A stretch of 64,000 bases of DNA from Rhizobium leguminosarum (GTDB lineage Bacteria > Pseudomonadota > Alphaproteobacteria > Rhizobiales > Rhizobiaceae), in assembly GCF_001652265.1 (NCBI RefSeq), contig NZ_LWBS01000294.1, positions 5,200 to 69,199 of the forward strand. The letters are read 5' to 3'. Shown here piece by piece: positions 50,048-59,676 of the stretch. How positions within the stretch are numbered: position 1 is the first letter of the stretch; every line of letters starts with the position of its first letter. The notes below the pieces were generated by a model. It saw only the letters and a program-made list of their open reading frames with translations, made no database searches and had not been told where the DNA came from. Position numbers and translations under genes: made by a program.

Positions 50048-51094
50048 TCAGAACAGCTTGTCCGGGATCCAGCTGGCGGTCGCCGCATCGCTCGTGCTGA
50101 AGGCCGGGATCTTTTCGGCCAGTTCCTCGATCGTCTTGACGCCGGCTGCGCGCAGGCTTTCCTGCGTCAGAAGCGTCGGCTTCACGGTGATCTGGTGGGG
50201 AACCGTCTGCCCGGCGATTTCGAGTGCTGCGGCGCGAATGGAGACGGCGCCGACGACGGCCGGATTGGTCGCGACGGTCGCGACCCAAGGGCTGCCTTCC
50301 TCGGTGATTTCCTGGATATCGGCCGTCGACACGTCGGCCGAATAGATCTTGAGCTTGCTTGCTATGCCGAGATCATTGGCGGCGAGCTTCACGCCGCGGG
50401 CGAATTCGTCATAGGGGGCGAAGACGACCGAAATATCGGGATTGGCGGTGAGCACGGCCTTTGCCTGATCGGCGGTCGAAGTCGCCGTCGTGTCGCTGAC
50501 ATTTCCGAAACGGGCCTTTTCGACCACGCCTTTATTGGCCGATTTGAACTTGTCCCAGACTTCGTTGCGGCGGTCGAGCGGCGCAAAGCCCGCTACATAG
50601 ACATAGCCGGCGTTGAAGCTGTTGCCGTTGTCCTTCACCACCTGTTCGAGCGCCAGTGATGCAAGCTCGTGATCGCTCTGCTCCACCTGCGGAATCTTGG
50701 GGTTGTTGAGGTTGACGTCGAAGGCCACGACCTTGATGCCCTTGTCGAGCGCCTGCTGCACGACGTCGCTAAGCGATTCCGGCAGGCCGTGATCGATGAC
50801 GATGCCGGAGACGCCGAGATTGATCGCCTGCAGGATCTGCTCGCGCTGTTCGGCGGCATCCTGCCGGCCGGGGAAGATGCGCAGATCGATATCCAGCGCC
50901 TTGGCCTGAGCTTCAGCCCCCGCCTGGTAGGCCTGGAAGAAATCGCCGGCCGAGATGTAGCTGATCAGCGCTACTTTGACGCCGCCTTTGTCGAAAGGGG
51001 CAGGAGCACCGGATAAACCGTCGGCTTTTGCGCCTTGAATGAAAATGAACGGAATGACGGCGGCAGACAGTGCGAGCCGTGCGAGGGATTTCAT
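50048..51094 (-). CDS. Ribose-type ABC transporter substrate-binding protein
   Basis: Periplasmic binding protein (348 residues) of the RbsB class. Signal peptide MKSLARLALSAAVIPFIFIQG, cleavage near AKADG. Body: KVALISYISAGDFFQAYQAGAEAQAKAL, LRIFPGRQDAAEQREQILQAI, VSGIVIDHGLPESLSDVVQQALD with KGIKVVAFDVNL, VFAPYDEFARGVKLAANDLG. AAGGA is upstream. It is divergent from the ATPase and permease genes of the same system, an unusual split. Being surrounded by sulfur-type monooxygenases, the ligand may not be a sugar. Confidence 0.91.
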   Translation of the reverse strand: MKSLARLALSAAVIPFIFIQGAKADGLSGAPAPFDKGGVKVALISYISAGDFFQAYQAGAEAQAKALDIDLRIFPGRQDAAEQREQILQAINLGVSGIVIDHGLPESLSDVVQQALDKGIKVVAFDVNLNNPKIPQVEQSDHELASLALEQVVKDNGNSFNAGYVYVAGFAPLDRRNEVWDKFKSANKGVVEKARFGNVSDTTATSTADQAKAVLTANPDISVVFAPYDEFARGVKLAANDLGIASKLKIYSADVSTADIQEITEEGSPWVATVATNPAVVGAVSIRAAALEIAGQTVPHQITVKPTLLTQESLRAAGVKTIEELAEKIPAFSTSDAATASWIPDKLF

Positions 51095-51329
51095 CGTCGC
51101 GTTCCTTCTAGCAAATCGGGGCGTCGTCTGACAGGTCTGGAAGCCCCTGCGACGCGTTGAATTATTAGATATAATCTCTATGTTTTTAGTAGAGTAAATG
51201 ATCCGATTTTACCGGCTGCGGGAGATTCTTTGTTCCCTGAGCGTGGCTCGCAGCGGAAAGGCGTGCCTGGAGTTCGACCGCCCGGACAGGGCACACTCCG
51301 GCTTCGATTACAGTCCCGGACCCTTGTCG

Positions 51330-52814
51330 ATGCCGCTTCTTCACATTGGAAATATCACCCGCAGTTTCGGGTCGACGCGGGCGCTTGCCGGCGCTGATTT
51401 TTCTATGGAACGCGGCGAGATCGTGGCGCTGATGGGCGCAAACGGCGCGGGCAAATCGACGCTGGTCAAGATCCTTTCCGGCGTGCTTCCGGCCGATGGC
51501 GGCATGGTCAGCCTCGATGGCCGCGCCTTTGCGCCGCGTAGCCCGGCCGAAGCGGCAAGGGCCGGGGTCGTCACGGTGCATCAGTCGACGGATCTCGTCG
51601 GCGCGGCCGGTCTGACCGTTGCCGATGCCCTGCTGCTCAACCGGTTTGCCGATCGCAGCACACCCTTCTTCGTCTCGCGCACCGGCATCCGCCGCGCCGC
51701 GCAGTCCATGCTCGATGCCGCCGGCTTCACCCTGCCGCTGGACCGCGATTTTGGCGAACTCACCAGCGCCGACCGGCAACTGGTGGCGATCGCCCGTGCG
51801 CTTGCCAACCGCGCCGACCTCCTCATCCTCGACGAGCCGACGGCGAGCCTTTCCGGAGAGGAAAGTCGCCGCCTCTTCGATATTCTGCTGAAGCTTCGCG
51901 AGCGGGGCCTAGCTATCCTCTATATCTCGCACCGTACCGCCGATCTTGAAGCCATCGCCGACCGCGCGCTCGTCATGCGCGGCGGCCGCGTCGTCGGCAC
52001 CTTCGCGCGGCCGATCGATTTTTCGAGCGCCATCGAGACGATGATCGGCCGCAGACTGGATGCGGCTCGGCCGGATGCGCGGCCTGCGACCGGACCAGTG
52101 ATTTTCGAGATGCGCGATATCAGACTGCTCTCTGGGGCCGCCTCCTTCGATCTGTCATTGCATGAGGGCGAGGTGGTGGCGGTGACCGGTGTGCTCGGCG
52201 CCGGCAAGAGCCGGCTGTTGTCGGCGATCTTCGGGGTAACGGCGCTTGCCGGCGGTGCGATGTTCCTCGGCGGCCGGCCCTACCGGCCGAAAGGTCCGGC
52301 CGAAGCGATTGCATCGGGTGTCGCCATGGCGGCCGAAGACCGTCATCGTTCCTCGCTGATGCCACCGGCATGGCCCGGCCATTCGCTGTCGGCAACGATC
52401 AGCCTGCCGCATCTTGGCAAATGGTATCCGCGCGGTTTCCTCGTCGGCGGCCGCGAGCGACGCGAGGCCGAACAGGCGATCACTCGTCTCGGCATCAAGG
52501 CCGCAGGCCCGCTCGCCTCGATCTGGTCGCTGTCCGGCGGCAACCAGCAGAAGGCGGTGATCGCCCGGTGGGAGGCGGAACCAAGCCGGCTGCTGCTGCT
52601 CGACGAACCTTTCCAGGGTGTCGACGTCGGCGCCCGTCATGACATCATCCGGGCAATCCGCGCCCGCAGCGACCGGGCGACGCTGATTGCGACCTCCGAC
52701 CCGGAGGAGGCCTATGAGGTGGCCGACCGCATCCTCGTCATCGACCGCCACGTGTTGAGGCATGCGGCAGACGGGGCCGCTCTTGCCTCCGCTATCCAGG
52801 GAATATCCGCATGA
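51330..52814 (+). CDS. Ribose-type ABC transporter ATP-binding protein, double-domain
   Basis: Cytoplasmic ATPase (494 residues), RbsA layout. Domain 1: Walker A GANGAGKST, degenerate signature LTSADRQ, Walker B LLILDEPTASLSGEE, H-loop ILYISHR. Domain 2: GVLGAGKSR, signature LSGGNQQK and LLLLDEPFQGVDVGAR. The start at 51330 (MPLLHIGNITRSFGS) begins the first strand of the NBD; the longer frame from 51198 adds 44 residues that do not fit the family. Divergent from its binding-protein gene across a 235-base promoter region with a TATAAT at 51170-51175. Confidence 0.91.
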   Translation: MPLLHIGNITRSFGSTRALAGADFSMERGEIVALMGANGAGKSTLVKILSGVLPADGGMVSLDGRAFAPRSPAEAARAGVVTVHQSTDLVGAAGLTVADALLLNRFADRSTPFFVSRTGIRRAAQSMLDAAGFTLPLDRDFGELTSADRQLVAIARALANRADLLILDEPTASLSGEESRRLFDILLKLRERGLAILYISHRTADLEAIADRALVMRGGRVVGTFARPIDFSSAIETMIGRRLDAARPDARPATGPVIFEMRDIRLLSGAASFDLSLHEGEVVAVTGVLGAGKSRLLSAIFGVTALAGGAMFLGGRPYRPKGPAEAIASGVAMAAEDRHRSSLMPPAWPGHSLSATISLPHLGKWYPRGFLVGGRERREAEQAITRLGIKAAGPLASIWSLSGGNQQKAVIARWEAEPSRLLLLDEPFQGVDVGARHDIIRAIRARSDRATLIATSDPEEAYEVADRILVIDRHVLRHAADGAALASAIQGISA

Positions 52815-53872
52815 CCACGATCGACGACGACACTCTTCCACAGGCAAACGCCCGGCCAGGGCCATCGCCGCAAGCCCATAGCAGCGGTCTTGCATCTCTC
52901 GGGGCATTTCTGCGGGCGGGCGCAGTGTTCATCCTGTTGGCACTGCTCGTCGTCGGCTTCACCATCGCCGAGCCCGCCTTCATCAATATTGCCAATCTGA
53001 TGAGCATCCTGCAGGCGGTGTCCGTCGTCGCCATTCTCGGCGCCGGCGTCACCGTCACGCTTGCTGTCGGCGGTTTCGACCTGTCGATCGGCGCGGTCGC
53101 CGCATCGAGCGTGATGACGGCGAGTTACGCGATGATCGTCTGGGGCCTTGATGCCTATGCGACGGTGCCGCTGGTGCTCGCCTTTGGCGCGCTGGTCGGT
53201 CTCGTCAACGCCTTCCTCATCGTCCGCTTGAAGGTCCCGGATCTCCTGGCGACGCTGGCGTTGATGTTTTTGCTTTCCGGCCTGCAACTGATCCCGACCG
53301 CCGGCCGGTCGATTTCGGCCGGCCTCACTTTGCCCGACGGATTGAAGGCGACTGGCGCCTACGATCCGGCCTTTTTGCTGATCGGCCGCTACAGCATCCT
53401 CGGCACCCTGCCCGTTTCCGTGGTGTTGATGGCGACGGTCGCCATCGCACTCTTCATTCTCACCGAACGCACCCGCATCGGCCGGCTGCTGTTTGCGACC
53501 GGCGGCAACGAGCTCGCGACCCGGCTTGCCGGCGCCTCGACGGTGCAGCTGAAGACGCTCGCCTATGTGCTATCGGGCACGTTGGCATCGCTCGGCGGCA
53601 TCGTCATCGCTGCCCGCGTCGGGCGCGGTGATATTTCCTCCGGCGGCTCGCTGCTGATGGATTCGGTCGCCGCCGCGCTGATCGGCTTCGCCGTCTTCAA
53701 CCTGCGGCGCCCTAACGTGCTCGGCACCATCGCCGGCGCCGTCTTCGTCGGCGTGCTGCTGAACGGCCTCACCATGCTGAACGCCCCTTACTACACCCAG
53801 GATTTTGTCAAGGGCGCCGTGCTCGTCGGAGCCTTAGCGCTGACCTACGGCCTCGGCCGCAGCAATCCCTAA
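52811..53872 (+). CDS. Ribose-type ABC transporter permease
   Basis: Inner-membrane permease (353 residues, about nine helices). A hydrophilic N-terminus of 35 residues precedes the first helix. Fingerprint VTLAVGGFDLSIGAVAASSVM replaces the usual TGGIDLSVGS, and the coupling segment is FATGGNELATRLAGASTVQLKTLAYVLSG. ATGA overlap with the ATPase gene; the LLM monooxygenase gene follows 16 bases later, so uptake and oxygenation are co-transcribed. Confidence 0.93.
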   Translation: MTTIDDDTLPQANARPGPSPQAHSSGLASLGAFLRAGAVFILLALLVVGFTIAEPAFINIANLMSILQAVSVVAILGAGVTVTLAVGGFDLSIGAVAASSVMTASYAMIVWGLDAYATVPLVLAFGALVGLVNAFLIVRLKVPDLLATLALMFLLSGLQLIPTAGRSISAGLTLPDGLKATGAYDPAFLLIGRYSILGTLPVSVVLMATVAIALFILTERTRIGRLLFATGGNELATRLAGASTVQLKTLAYVLSGTLASLGGIVIAARVGRGDISSGGSLLMDSVAAALIGFAVFNLRRPNVLGTIAGAVFVGVLLNGLTMLNAPYYTQDFVKGAVLVGALALTYGLGRSNP

Positions 53873-53888
53873 TTCCAAGGAAGAAAAC

Positions 53889-55286
53889 ATGACCCGCGAA
53901 ATCAGGCTGAACGCCTTCGACATGAATTGCGTCGGACACCAGTCGCCAGGGCTCTGGCGCCATCCCCGCGACAAGTCCTGGACCTATAAGGATCTCGACT
54001 ACTGGGTGCATCTGGCAAAGACTCTGGAGCGCGGCAAGTTCGACGGGCTGTTCATCGCCGACGTGCTCGGCGTCTACGATGTGCTGAACGGCAATGTTGA
54101 TGCCGCACTTCGCCATTCGGCTCAGGTGCCGGTCAACGACCCGCTGCAGCTGATCCCCACCATGGCCTACGAGACCGAGCATCTCGGCTTCGGCCTGACG
54201 GCGTCGCTCTCCTTCGAGCATCCTTATACCTTCGCCCGCCGCATCTCGACACTCGACCACCTGACCAAGGGGCGTGTCGGCTGGAATATCGTTACCTCCT
54301 ACCTCAACAGCGGCGCGCTCAATATCGGCCAGCCGGCGCAGACGAAGCATGATGACCGCTACGACCTTGCCGAGGAATATCTCGAGGTCTGCTACAAGCT
54401 CTGGGAGGGAAGCTGGGAGGACGGCGCCGTCGTCCGCGACCGGGAAAGCGGTATCTTCACCCATCCTGACAAGGTCCACCCGATCCGCCATTCCGGCAGG
54501 CATTTCAACGTGCCCGGCATTCACTTGAGCGAACCCTCGCCGCAACGTACACCGGTGCTTTACCAGGCCGGCGCCTCGAGCCGCGGCAAGGACTTCGCCG
54601 GCGCCCATGCCGAATGCATCTTCGTCGCCTCTCCATCGAAGGCGGTGCTGAAGCGCTACGTCGCCAATGTCCGCGAGGCGGCCGAACGCGTCGGCCGGAA
54701 CCCGCGCGAAATCCTTGCCTTTAACCTGCAGACGGTGATCCTCGGCGAGACGGATGCGGAGGCGCAGCGGAAGTTCAACGAATACCGCAAATACGCCTCC
54801 TTCGAGGGTGCGCTGACGCTGATCTCCGGCTGGACCGGCATCGATTTCGGCCAGTTCGGGCCGGACGAGGTGCTGCGCCACCGCCATACCAATGCGGTGC
54901 AATCGGCCGTCGAGACCTTCACGACAATCGATCCCACCAAGGAGTGGACGGTGCGCGAAATGGCCGATTGGGTCGGTATCGGCGGTTTCGGCCCTGTTTT
55001 CGTCGGCTCGCCGCAAACGGTCGCCGATCTGATGCAGGAATGGATCGAGGACACCGATGTCGACGGCTTCAATCTTGCCTATGCCGTGACGCCCGAGAGT
55101 TTCGAGGATGCCGTCGATCTGCTGGTGCCGGAACTGCAGAAGCGCGGCGTCTACAAGACCGACTACGCCAAGGGAACGCTGCGGGAAAAACTTGGGCGAG
55201 CGGGGCCGCGGCTCGTCGCGCCGCATCCCGGTGCCGCTTATCGCAATCTCTTCGGCGAGCCGGCACGTGTCGCGGCCATCGGCTGA
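53889..55286 (+). CDS. LLM-class flavin-dependent monooxygenase (NtaA/DszA family, second copy)
   Basis: FMNH2-dependent monooxygenase (465 residues). EIRLNAFDMNCVGHQSPGLW opens the barrel; FDGLFIADVLGVYDVLNGN, FGLTASLSFEHPYTFARRISTLDHLTKGRVGWNIVTSYLNSGALNIG, PVLYQAGASSRGKDFAGAHAECIFV and FVGSPQTVADLMQEWIED follow the family order. The GHQSPGLW segment and the SGALNIG insertion place it nearer to DszA/SnaA-like enzymes than the copy at 45811. In the operon of the ribose-type permease; ends 122 bases before the peptide-type binding protein. Confidence 0.93.
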   Translation: MTREIRLNAFDMNCVGHQSPGLWRHPRDKSWTYKDLDYWVHLAKTLERGKFDGLFIADVLGVYDVLNGNVDAALRHSAQVPVNDPLQLIPTMAYETEHLGFGLTASLSFEHPYTFARRISTLDHLTKGRVGWNIVTSYLNSGALNIGQPAQTKHDDRYDLAEEYLEVCYKLWEGSWEDGAVVRDRESGIFTHPDKVHPIRHSGRHFNVPGIHLSEPSPQRTPVLYQAGASSRGKDFAGAHAECIFVASPSKAVLKRYVANVREAAERVGRNPREILAFNLQTVILGETDAEAQRKFNEYRKYASFEGALTLISGWTGIDFGQFGPDEVLRHRHTNAVQSAVETFTTIDPTKEWTVREMADWVGIGGFGPVFVGSPQTVADLMQEWIEDTDVDGFNLAYAVTPESFEDAVDLLVPELQKRGVYKTDYAKGTLREKLGRAGPRLVAPHPGAAYRNLFGEPARVAAIG

Positions 55287-55408
55287 GCGAATAATGGCTG
55301 GGTGACAAAAAATATCTCGCCCAGTCCAACCATTCGAATCTAACCTCTATGACAATTTGCATTTCGCCCTGATTATGGGCACCCGAATTTCACCGATCAG
55401 GAGGGGTC

Positions 55409-57028
55409 ATGACCGTATCATCTATCTCGCGGCGCACGCTGATGAAGGGCACCGCCCTGCTGCTTGCCTCGACGGCGCTCGCCCGGCAGACGCTTGCGCA
55501 GACCGCGCAGACCAACCCGGGCGGCGGCCGGCTGATCGTTGCGGCCGATTCCGAGCCGAAGAACCTCAATCCCGCCATCGTCGCCTCGAACGGCGTCTTT
55601 TTTGTCGCAAGCAAGGTGATCGAGCCGCTCGCCGAAGCGTCGTTCGACGGCAAGGATGGGCTTTCGCCGCGCCTCGCCACCTCCTGGGAGGGCTCGGCCG
55701 ATGGCCTCTCCGTCACCTTCAAACTGCGCGATGGCGTCACCTGGCACGACGGCAAGCCGTTCACCTCGGTCGATGTCGCCTTCTCCGCGCTCAACATCTG
55801 GAAGCCGCTGCAGAATCTCGGCCGCCTGGTCTTCGCCAATCTTGAAGCCGTCGATACGCCTGATGATTACACCGCGATCTTCCGTTTCTCCAAGCCGACG
55901 CCGTTCCAGCTGATCCGCAACGCCCTGCCTGTCGTCACCAGCGTCGTCGCCAAGCACATCTTCGACGGTACCGATATCGCCACCAACCCGGCCAACAACA
56001 CGTTGATCGGCACCGGTCCGTTCAAGTTCGCCGAACACAAGCCTGGCGAATATTACCGGCTGGCGCGCAACGAGAATTATTGGGACAAGGACCAGCCGAA
56101 ACTCGATGAGATCGTCTTCCGCGTGCTGCCCGATCGCGAAGCAGCGGGCTCGGCGCTCGAAGCCGAGGAAATCCAGCTTGCCGCCTTCTCGGCTGTGCCG
56201 CTGGCCGATCTCGATCGTATCTCGAAGGTCGCCGGCATCAAGGTGATCTCGAAGGGCTATGAGGCCCTGACCTACCAGCTCGTCGTCGAGATCAATCATC
56301 GCCGCAAGGAACTGGCCGATCTGAGAGTCCGCCAGGCGATCGCCCAGGCAATCAACAAGAAATTCGTGGTCGACACGATCTTCCTCGGCTACGCCGCCGC
56401 CTCCACCGGTCCCGTGCCGAAGAATGCGCCGCAGTTCTACACGCCGAATGTCGCGGCCTATGATTTCAACCCTGCCGCCGCCAACGACATCCTCGACAAG
56501 GCAGGATACAAGCAAGGGGCAGACGGCAACCGATTCACGCTGAAGCTTCGCCCCGCGCCCTATTTCAACGAAACCCGCCAGTTCGGCGATTACCTTCGCC
56601 AGGCGCTGGCCGTGATCGGCATCAATGCCGAAATCGTCAATGCCGATGCGGCCACGCACCAGAAAGCTGTTTATACCGATCACGACTTCGATCTCGCCGT
56701 CGGCCCGCCGGTCTTCCGCGGCGATCCGGCGATCTCCACCACCATTCTCGTCCAGTCCGGTACGCCAGCCGGCGTGCCCTTCTCCAACCAGGGCGGCTAC
56801 GTCAATCCGGAACTCGACAAGATCATCCTGCAGGCATCCGAAACCATCGACACGGCGGCGCGCACCGATCTCTACCGCAAGTTCCAGCAGTTGGTCGTCG
56901 CCGACCTCCCGCTGATCAACGTTGCGGAATGGGGCTTCATCACTGTTGCGCGCGACACCGTGCTCAACGTCTCGAACAACCCGCGCTGGGCCGTTTCGAA
57001 CTGGGGCGATACCGCGCTGCAATCGTGA
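55409..57028 (+). CDS. Peptide-type ABC transporter substrate-binding protein (SBP family 5)
   Basis: Exported binding protein (539 residues) with a twin-arginine leader (SRRTLMKGTALLLASTALA, cleavage near TLAQT). Body: LIVAADSEPKNLNPAIVAS, LATSWEGSADGLSVTFKLRDG with VTWHDGKPFTSVDVAFS, TGPFKFAEHKPGEYYRLARN, RQAIAQAINKKFVVDTIFLG. GATCAGGAGGGGTC is the ribosome site. It heads a five-gene importer operon that continues into a PLP enzyme. Family-5 proteins take peptides but also glutathione and many other solutes; neighbours suggest a sulfur- or nitrogen-containing organic compound. Confidence 0.93.
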   Translation: MTVSSISRRTLMKGTALLLASTALARQTLAQTAQTNPGGGRLIVAADSEPKNLNPAIVASNGVFFVASKVIEPLAEASFDGKDGLSPRLATSWEGSADGLSVTFKLRDGVTWHDGKPFTSVDVAFSALNIWKPLQNLGRLVFANLEAVDTPDDYTAIFRFSKPTPFQLIRNALPVVTSVVAKHIFDGTDIATNPANNTLIGTGPFKFAEHKPGEYYRLARNENYWDKDQPKLDEIVFRVLPDREAAGSALEAEEIQLAAFSAVPLADLDRISKVAGIKVISKGYEALTYQLVVEINHRRKELADLRVRQAIAQAINKKFVVDTIFLGYAAASTGPVPKNAPQFYTPNVAAYDFNPAAANDILDKAGYKQGADGNRFTLKLRPAPYFNETRQFGDYLRQALAVIGINAEIVNADAATHQKAVYTDHDFDLAVGPPVFRGDPAISTTILVQSGTPAGVPFSNQGGYVNPELDKIILQASETIDTAARTDLYRKFQQLVVADLPLINVAEWGFITVARDTVLNVSNNPRWAVSNWGDTALQS

Positions 57029-57068
57029 TAGAATCGGCAGCAATTCTCATTCAGAGGCCCTGTCCGGC

Positions 57069-58058
57069 GTGAGACGTGCAATCATCCTCCTGAGGCGCAG
57101 GGCGATCAGCAGCATTCCAGTGCTGCTGATCGTGGTGATCTTCACCTTTTTCCTGCTCGAATGCGCCTCGGGCGATGCTGTCGACGCCTATCTCGGCTCG
57201 ATCGGCGGCGGCGATGCCGCACTGAGGCAGTCGCTGCGTGAAAGCTACGGCCTCGACCAATCGATGTTCGCGCGCCTTTGGCTCTATCTTTCCTCGCTGG
57301 CGCGGCTTGATCTCGGCTGGTCGGTCGCCTTCGGCCGGCCGGTCGGTGCACTCATTGCCGAACGCCTGCCCAATACGCTGCTCCTGATGGGCAGCGCGAC
57401 CGCACTTTCATTCGGCCTCGGCTCGGCGCTCGGCATTCTCGCCGGGGCGCGGCCGGGCAGCATGCGCGACCGGCTGCTGTCGATCAGCTCGCTGATCGTT
57501 TATGCCATTCCGAGCTTCTGGCTCGGCCTGGTTCTAAGCATCGCTTTTTCGGTGAAGCTGCGCTGGTTTCCGATCGCCGGCGTCGAGACGATCGCTTCCG
57601 GCAAGACAGGTTTTTCGCGCGCGCTTGATATCGCCGATCATCTCGTTCTGCCGGTCGGCGCGCTGGCCCTCATCTATCTCGCCTTGTTCCTGCGGGTGAT
57701 GCGCAGCGGCATGGCCGAGGCGTGGAAGCTGGATTTCGTGCTCTTCGCCCGGGCCAAGGGGCTGTCGCGCAGCCGGATCGTCCTGCGTCACGTGGCGCGC
57801 AATGCGCTGCTGCCGCTCGTCACCATGCTCGGGCTGCAATCGGCGGCCATGCTCGGCGGCAGCGTGGTGATCGAGAGCATCTTTGCAATCCCGGGCTTCG
57901 GGCGGCTGGCGCAGGAGGCGGTCAACGGCCGTGACGCGCCGTTGTTGATGGGCATCATCGTCACCAGCGCCGTCTTGGTCATCTCAGTCAATCTCCTCGT
58001 CGATCTCGTCTATGCCGCACTCGACCCGCGCATCGGCGCATCGGAGGGCGGCGCATGA
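57069..58058 (+). CDS. Peptide-type ABC transporter permease (DppB-like)
   Basis: Inner-membrane permease (329 residues). The start is GTG at 57069 (VRRAIILLRRRAISSIPVLL), the only start that fits the first helix; a longer open frame to 56922 lies inside the previous gene. Blocks: LRESYGLDQSMFARLWLYLSSL, RLPNTLLLMGSATALSFGLGSALG and the ATPase contact FVLFARAKGLSRSRIVLRHVARNALLP. ATGA overlap with the DppC-like gene. Confidence 0.92.
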   Translation: MRRAIILLRRRAISSIPVLLIVVIFTFFLLECASGDAVDAYLGSIGGGDAALRQSLRESYGLDQSMFARLWLYLSSLARLDLGWSVAFGRPVGALIAERLPNTLLLMGSATALSFGLGSALGILAGARPGSMRDRLLSISSLIVYAIPSFWLGLVLSIAFSVKLRWFPIAGVETIASGKTGFSRALDIADHLVLPVGALALIYLALFLRVMRSGMAEAWKLDFVLFARAKGLSRSRIVLRHVARNALLPLVTMLGLQSAAMLGGSVVIESIFAIPGFGRLAQEAVNGRDAPLLMGIIVTSAVLVISVNLLVDLVYAALDPRIGASEGGA

Positions 58059-58888
58059 GCTGGCTGCGGCGACTGCTGCGCACGCCGGAAGGTGCGGCAG
58101 GATTTGCGATCCTTTTCGTCCTGCTTTCGGCCGGGCTGCTCGCTCCCATCCTTTCACCGGGCGATCCGTTGAGGATCGCCGGCCACGCACTACTGGCGCC
58201 GTTCGCCGATCCGGCTTTTCCGCTCGGCACCGACCGGCTCGGCCGCGACGTGCTGGCGGGTCTGCTCTATGGTGCCAGAACCTCGCTTGCCGTTGGCCTT
58301 GCGGCGGCCTTTTCGGCCATGGTGCTTGGGCTCTGCGTCGGCCTTGCGGCCGGTTTTGCCGGCGGGCTCATTGACGAGGCGCTGATGCGGGTGGTCGACG
58401 CCTTCCAGATCGTGCCGGCCTTCTTGCTCGCTCTTGCTTTCGTCAGCACCATCGGCGTCTCGACACCGGTTGTCGTTTTTGCCATCGCACTCGGCACCTG
58501 GGCCGATCCGGCGCGGTTGACGAGGGCGCAGGTGCTTGCGATCCGTGAGCAGGATTATGTGGCTTCGGCAAGGGTGATCGGCATGCATCCGGCAGAGATC
58601 GCCTTCCGGGAAATCCTGCCGAACGCGTTGCCGCCGGTGCTGGCGCTTTCGGCCACCATCGTGGCCGGCGCGATCCTCACCGAAGCAGCGTTGTCTTTCC
58701 TCGGTCTCGGTAATCCCAATATCGCCACCTGGGGTTCGATGATCGCCGAGGGCCGCAGCGTGCTGCGTTCAGCATCCTACCTCTCCGTCATACCGGGTGC
58801 GGCACTCGCCATCACCGTGCTCGGCGTCCATCTCTTCAGCGAAGGCCTCGGCAAAGTGCTCGGCGATGACGATGCGAGGGCGGCATGA
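58055..58888 (+). CDS. Peptide-type ABC transporter permease (DppC-like)
   Basis: Second permease (277 residues). FPLGTDRLGRDVLAGLLYGARTSL is the OppC/DppC fingerprint; the coupling loop is YVASARVIGMHPAEIAFREILPNALPP; the C-terminus has LGLGNPNIATWGSMIAEGR. Four-base overlaps with the genes on both sides indicate coupled translation. Confidence 0.94.
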   Translation: MSWLRRLLRTPEGAAGFAILFVLLSAGLLAPILSPGDPLRIAGHALLAPFADPAFPLGTDRLGRDVLAGLLYGARTSLAVGLAAAFSAMVLGLCVGLAAGFAGGLIDEALMRVVDAFQIVPAFLLALAFVSTIGVSTPVVVFAIALGTWADPARLTRAQVLAIREQDYVASARVIGMHPAEIAFREILPNALPPVLALSATIVAGAILTEAALSFLGLGNPNIATWGSMIAEGRSVLRSASYLSVIPGAALAITVLGVHLFSEGLGKVLGDDDARAA

Positions 58889-59676
58889 GCATTTTCTGCA
58901 GCCTGCGACAGCTTTCGGTCACCTACGGGCGCGCGAGGAACGGCGCGGCCGCGCTCGACGGCATCGATCTCGATATCGTCGCCGGCGAAAGGCTGGCGAT
59001 CATCGGCGAAAGCGGCTCCGGCAAAAGCACGCTCGCCCGTGCCCTTGCCGGTCTGCTGCCGGAGGGAGCGAAGGTCGGCGGGGAGATGTTCTGGCCGGAG
59101 CTTGGCCATCCGCCCAGCGCGGGGCGCGACTTTGGCTTCGTCTTCCAGGATCCTGGCTCCAGCCTCAATCCCGTCCTGACGATCGGCGAGCAGATCGCTG
59201 AAGGCGCCAGCCGCCATCTCGGCCTCAGTTGGAAACAGGCCTATATCAGGGCTGAGGAATTGCTCGGGCGGGTGCGGATACCGCAGCCTGACAGGGCGAT
59301 GCGGGCCTTTCCGCATCAGCTTTCCGGTGGCCAGCGCCAGCGCGTGGCGATTGCCGCTGCCATCGCCGCGAGGCCTGCGCTGCTGATTGCCGACGAGGCG
59401 ACCAGCGCGCTCGATGTCGTGGTCCAGGCCGAGATCCTCCGCCTGCTCGACGCGCTGGTGCGCGAGGACGGCATGACGCTTGTCTTCATCACCCACGACA
59501 TCGCCCTTGCCTCCGGCTTCGTCGACCGCATCGCCGTCTTTCGCAATGCGAGGCTGGTCGAGGCAGGTCCCGTCCGTTCGGTGCTTTCGGCGCCTGAGAG
59601 CGACTATACAACCGCCCTTATCGCCAGCCATCGCGATCTCGCGACGCCGCCGCTGATCGCGGAGGTGCTGCCATGA
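58885..59676 (+). CDS. Peptide-type ABC transporter ATP-binding protein (DppD-like)
   Basis: Cytoplasmic ATPase (263 residues). Walker [11 protein letters not shown]-loop VFQDPGSSLNPVLTIGEQI, signature LSGGQRQR, Walker B LLIADEATSALDVVVQAE, H-loop FITHDIALA. It is shorter than typical DppD (about 320), because the C-terminal oligopeptide-binding and Fe-S-type extension is missing. It pairs with the ATPase encoded next. Confidence 0.93.
   Translation: MSIFCSLRQLSVTYGRARNGAAALDGIDLDIVAGERLAIIGESGSGKSTLARALAGLLPEGAKVGGEMFWPELGHPPSAGRDFGFVFQDPGSSLNPVLTIGEQIAEGASRHLGLSWKQAYIRAEELLGRVRIPQPDRAMRAFPHQLSGGQRQRVAIAAAIAARPALLIADEATSALDVVVQAEILRLLDALVREDGMTLVFITHDIALASGFVDRIAVFRNARLVEAGPVRSVLSAPESDYTTALIASHRDLATPPLIAEVLP

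Noticed and set aside
55418..57043. Minus-strand open frame of about 541 codons
   Set aside because: Exact antisense mirror of the family-5 binding protein gene, which has a Tat leader and family motifs. The reverse product shows no recognisable fold.
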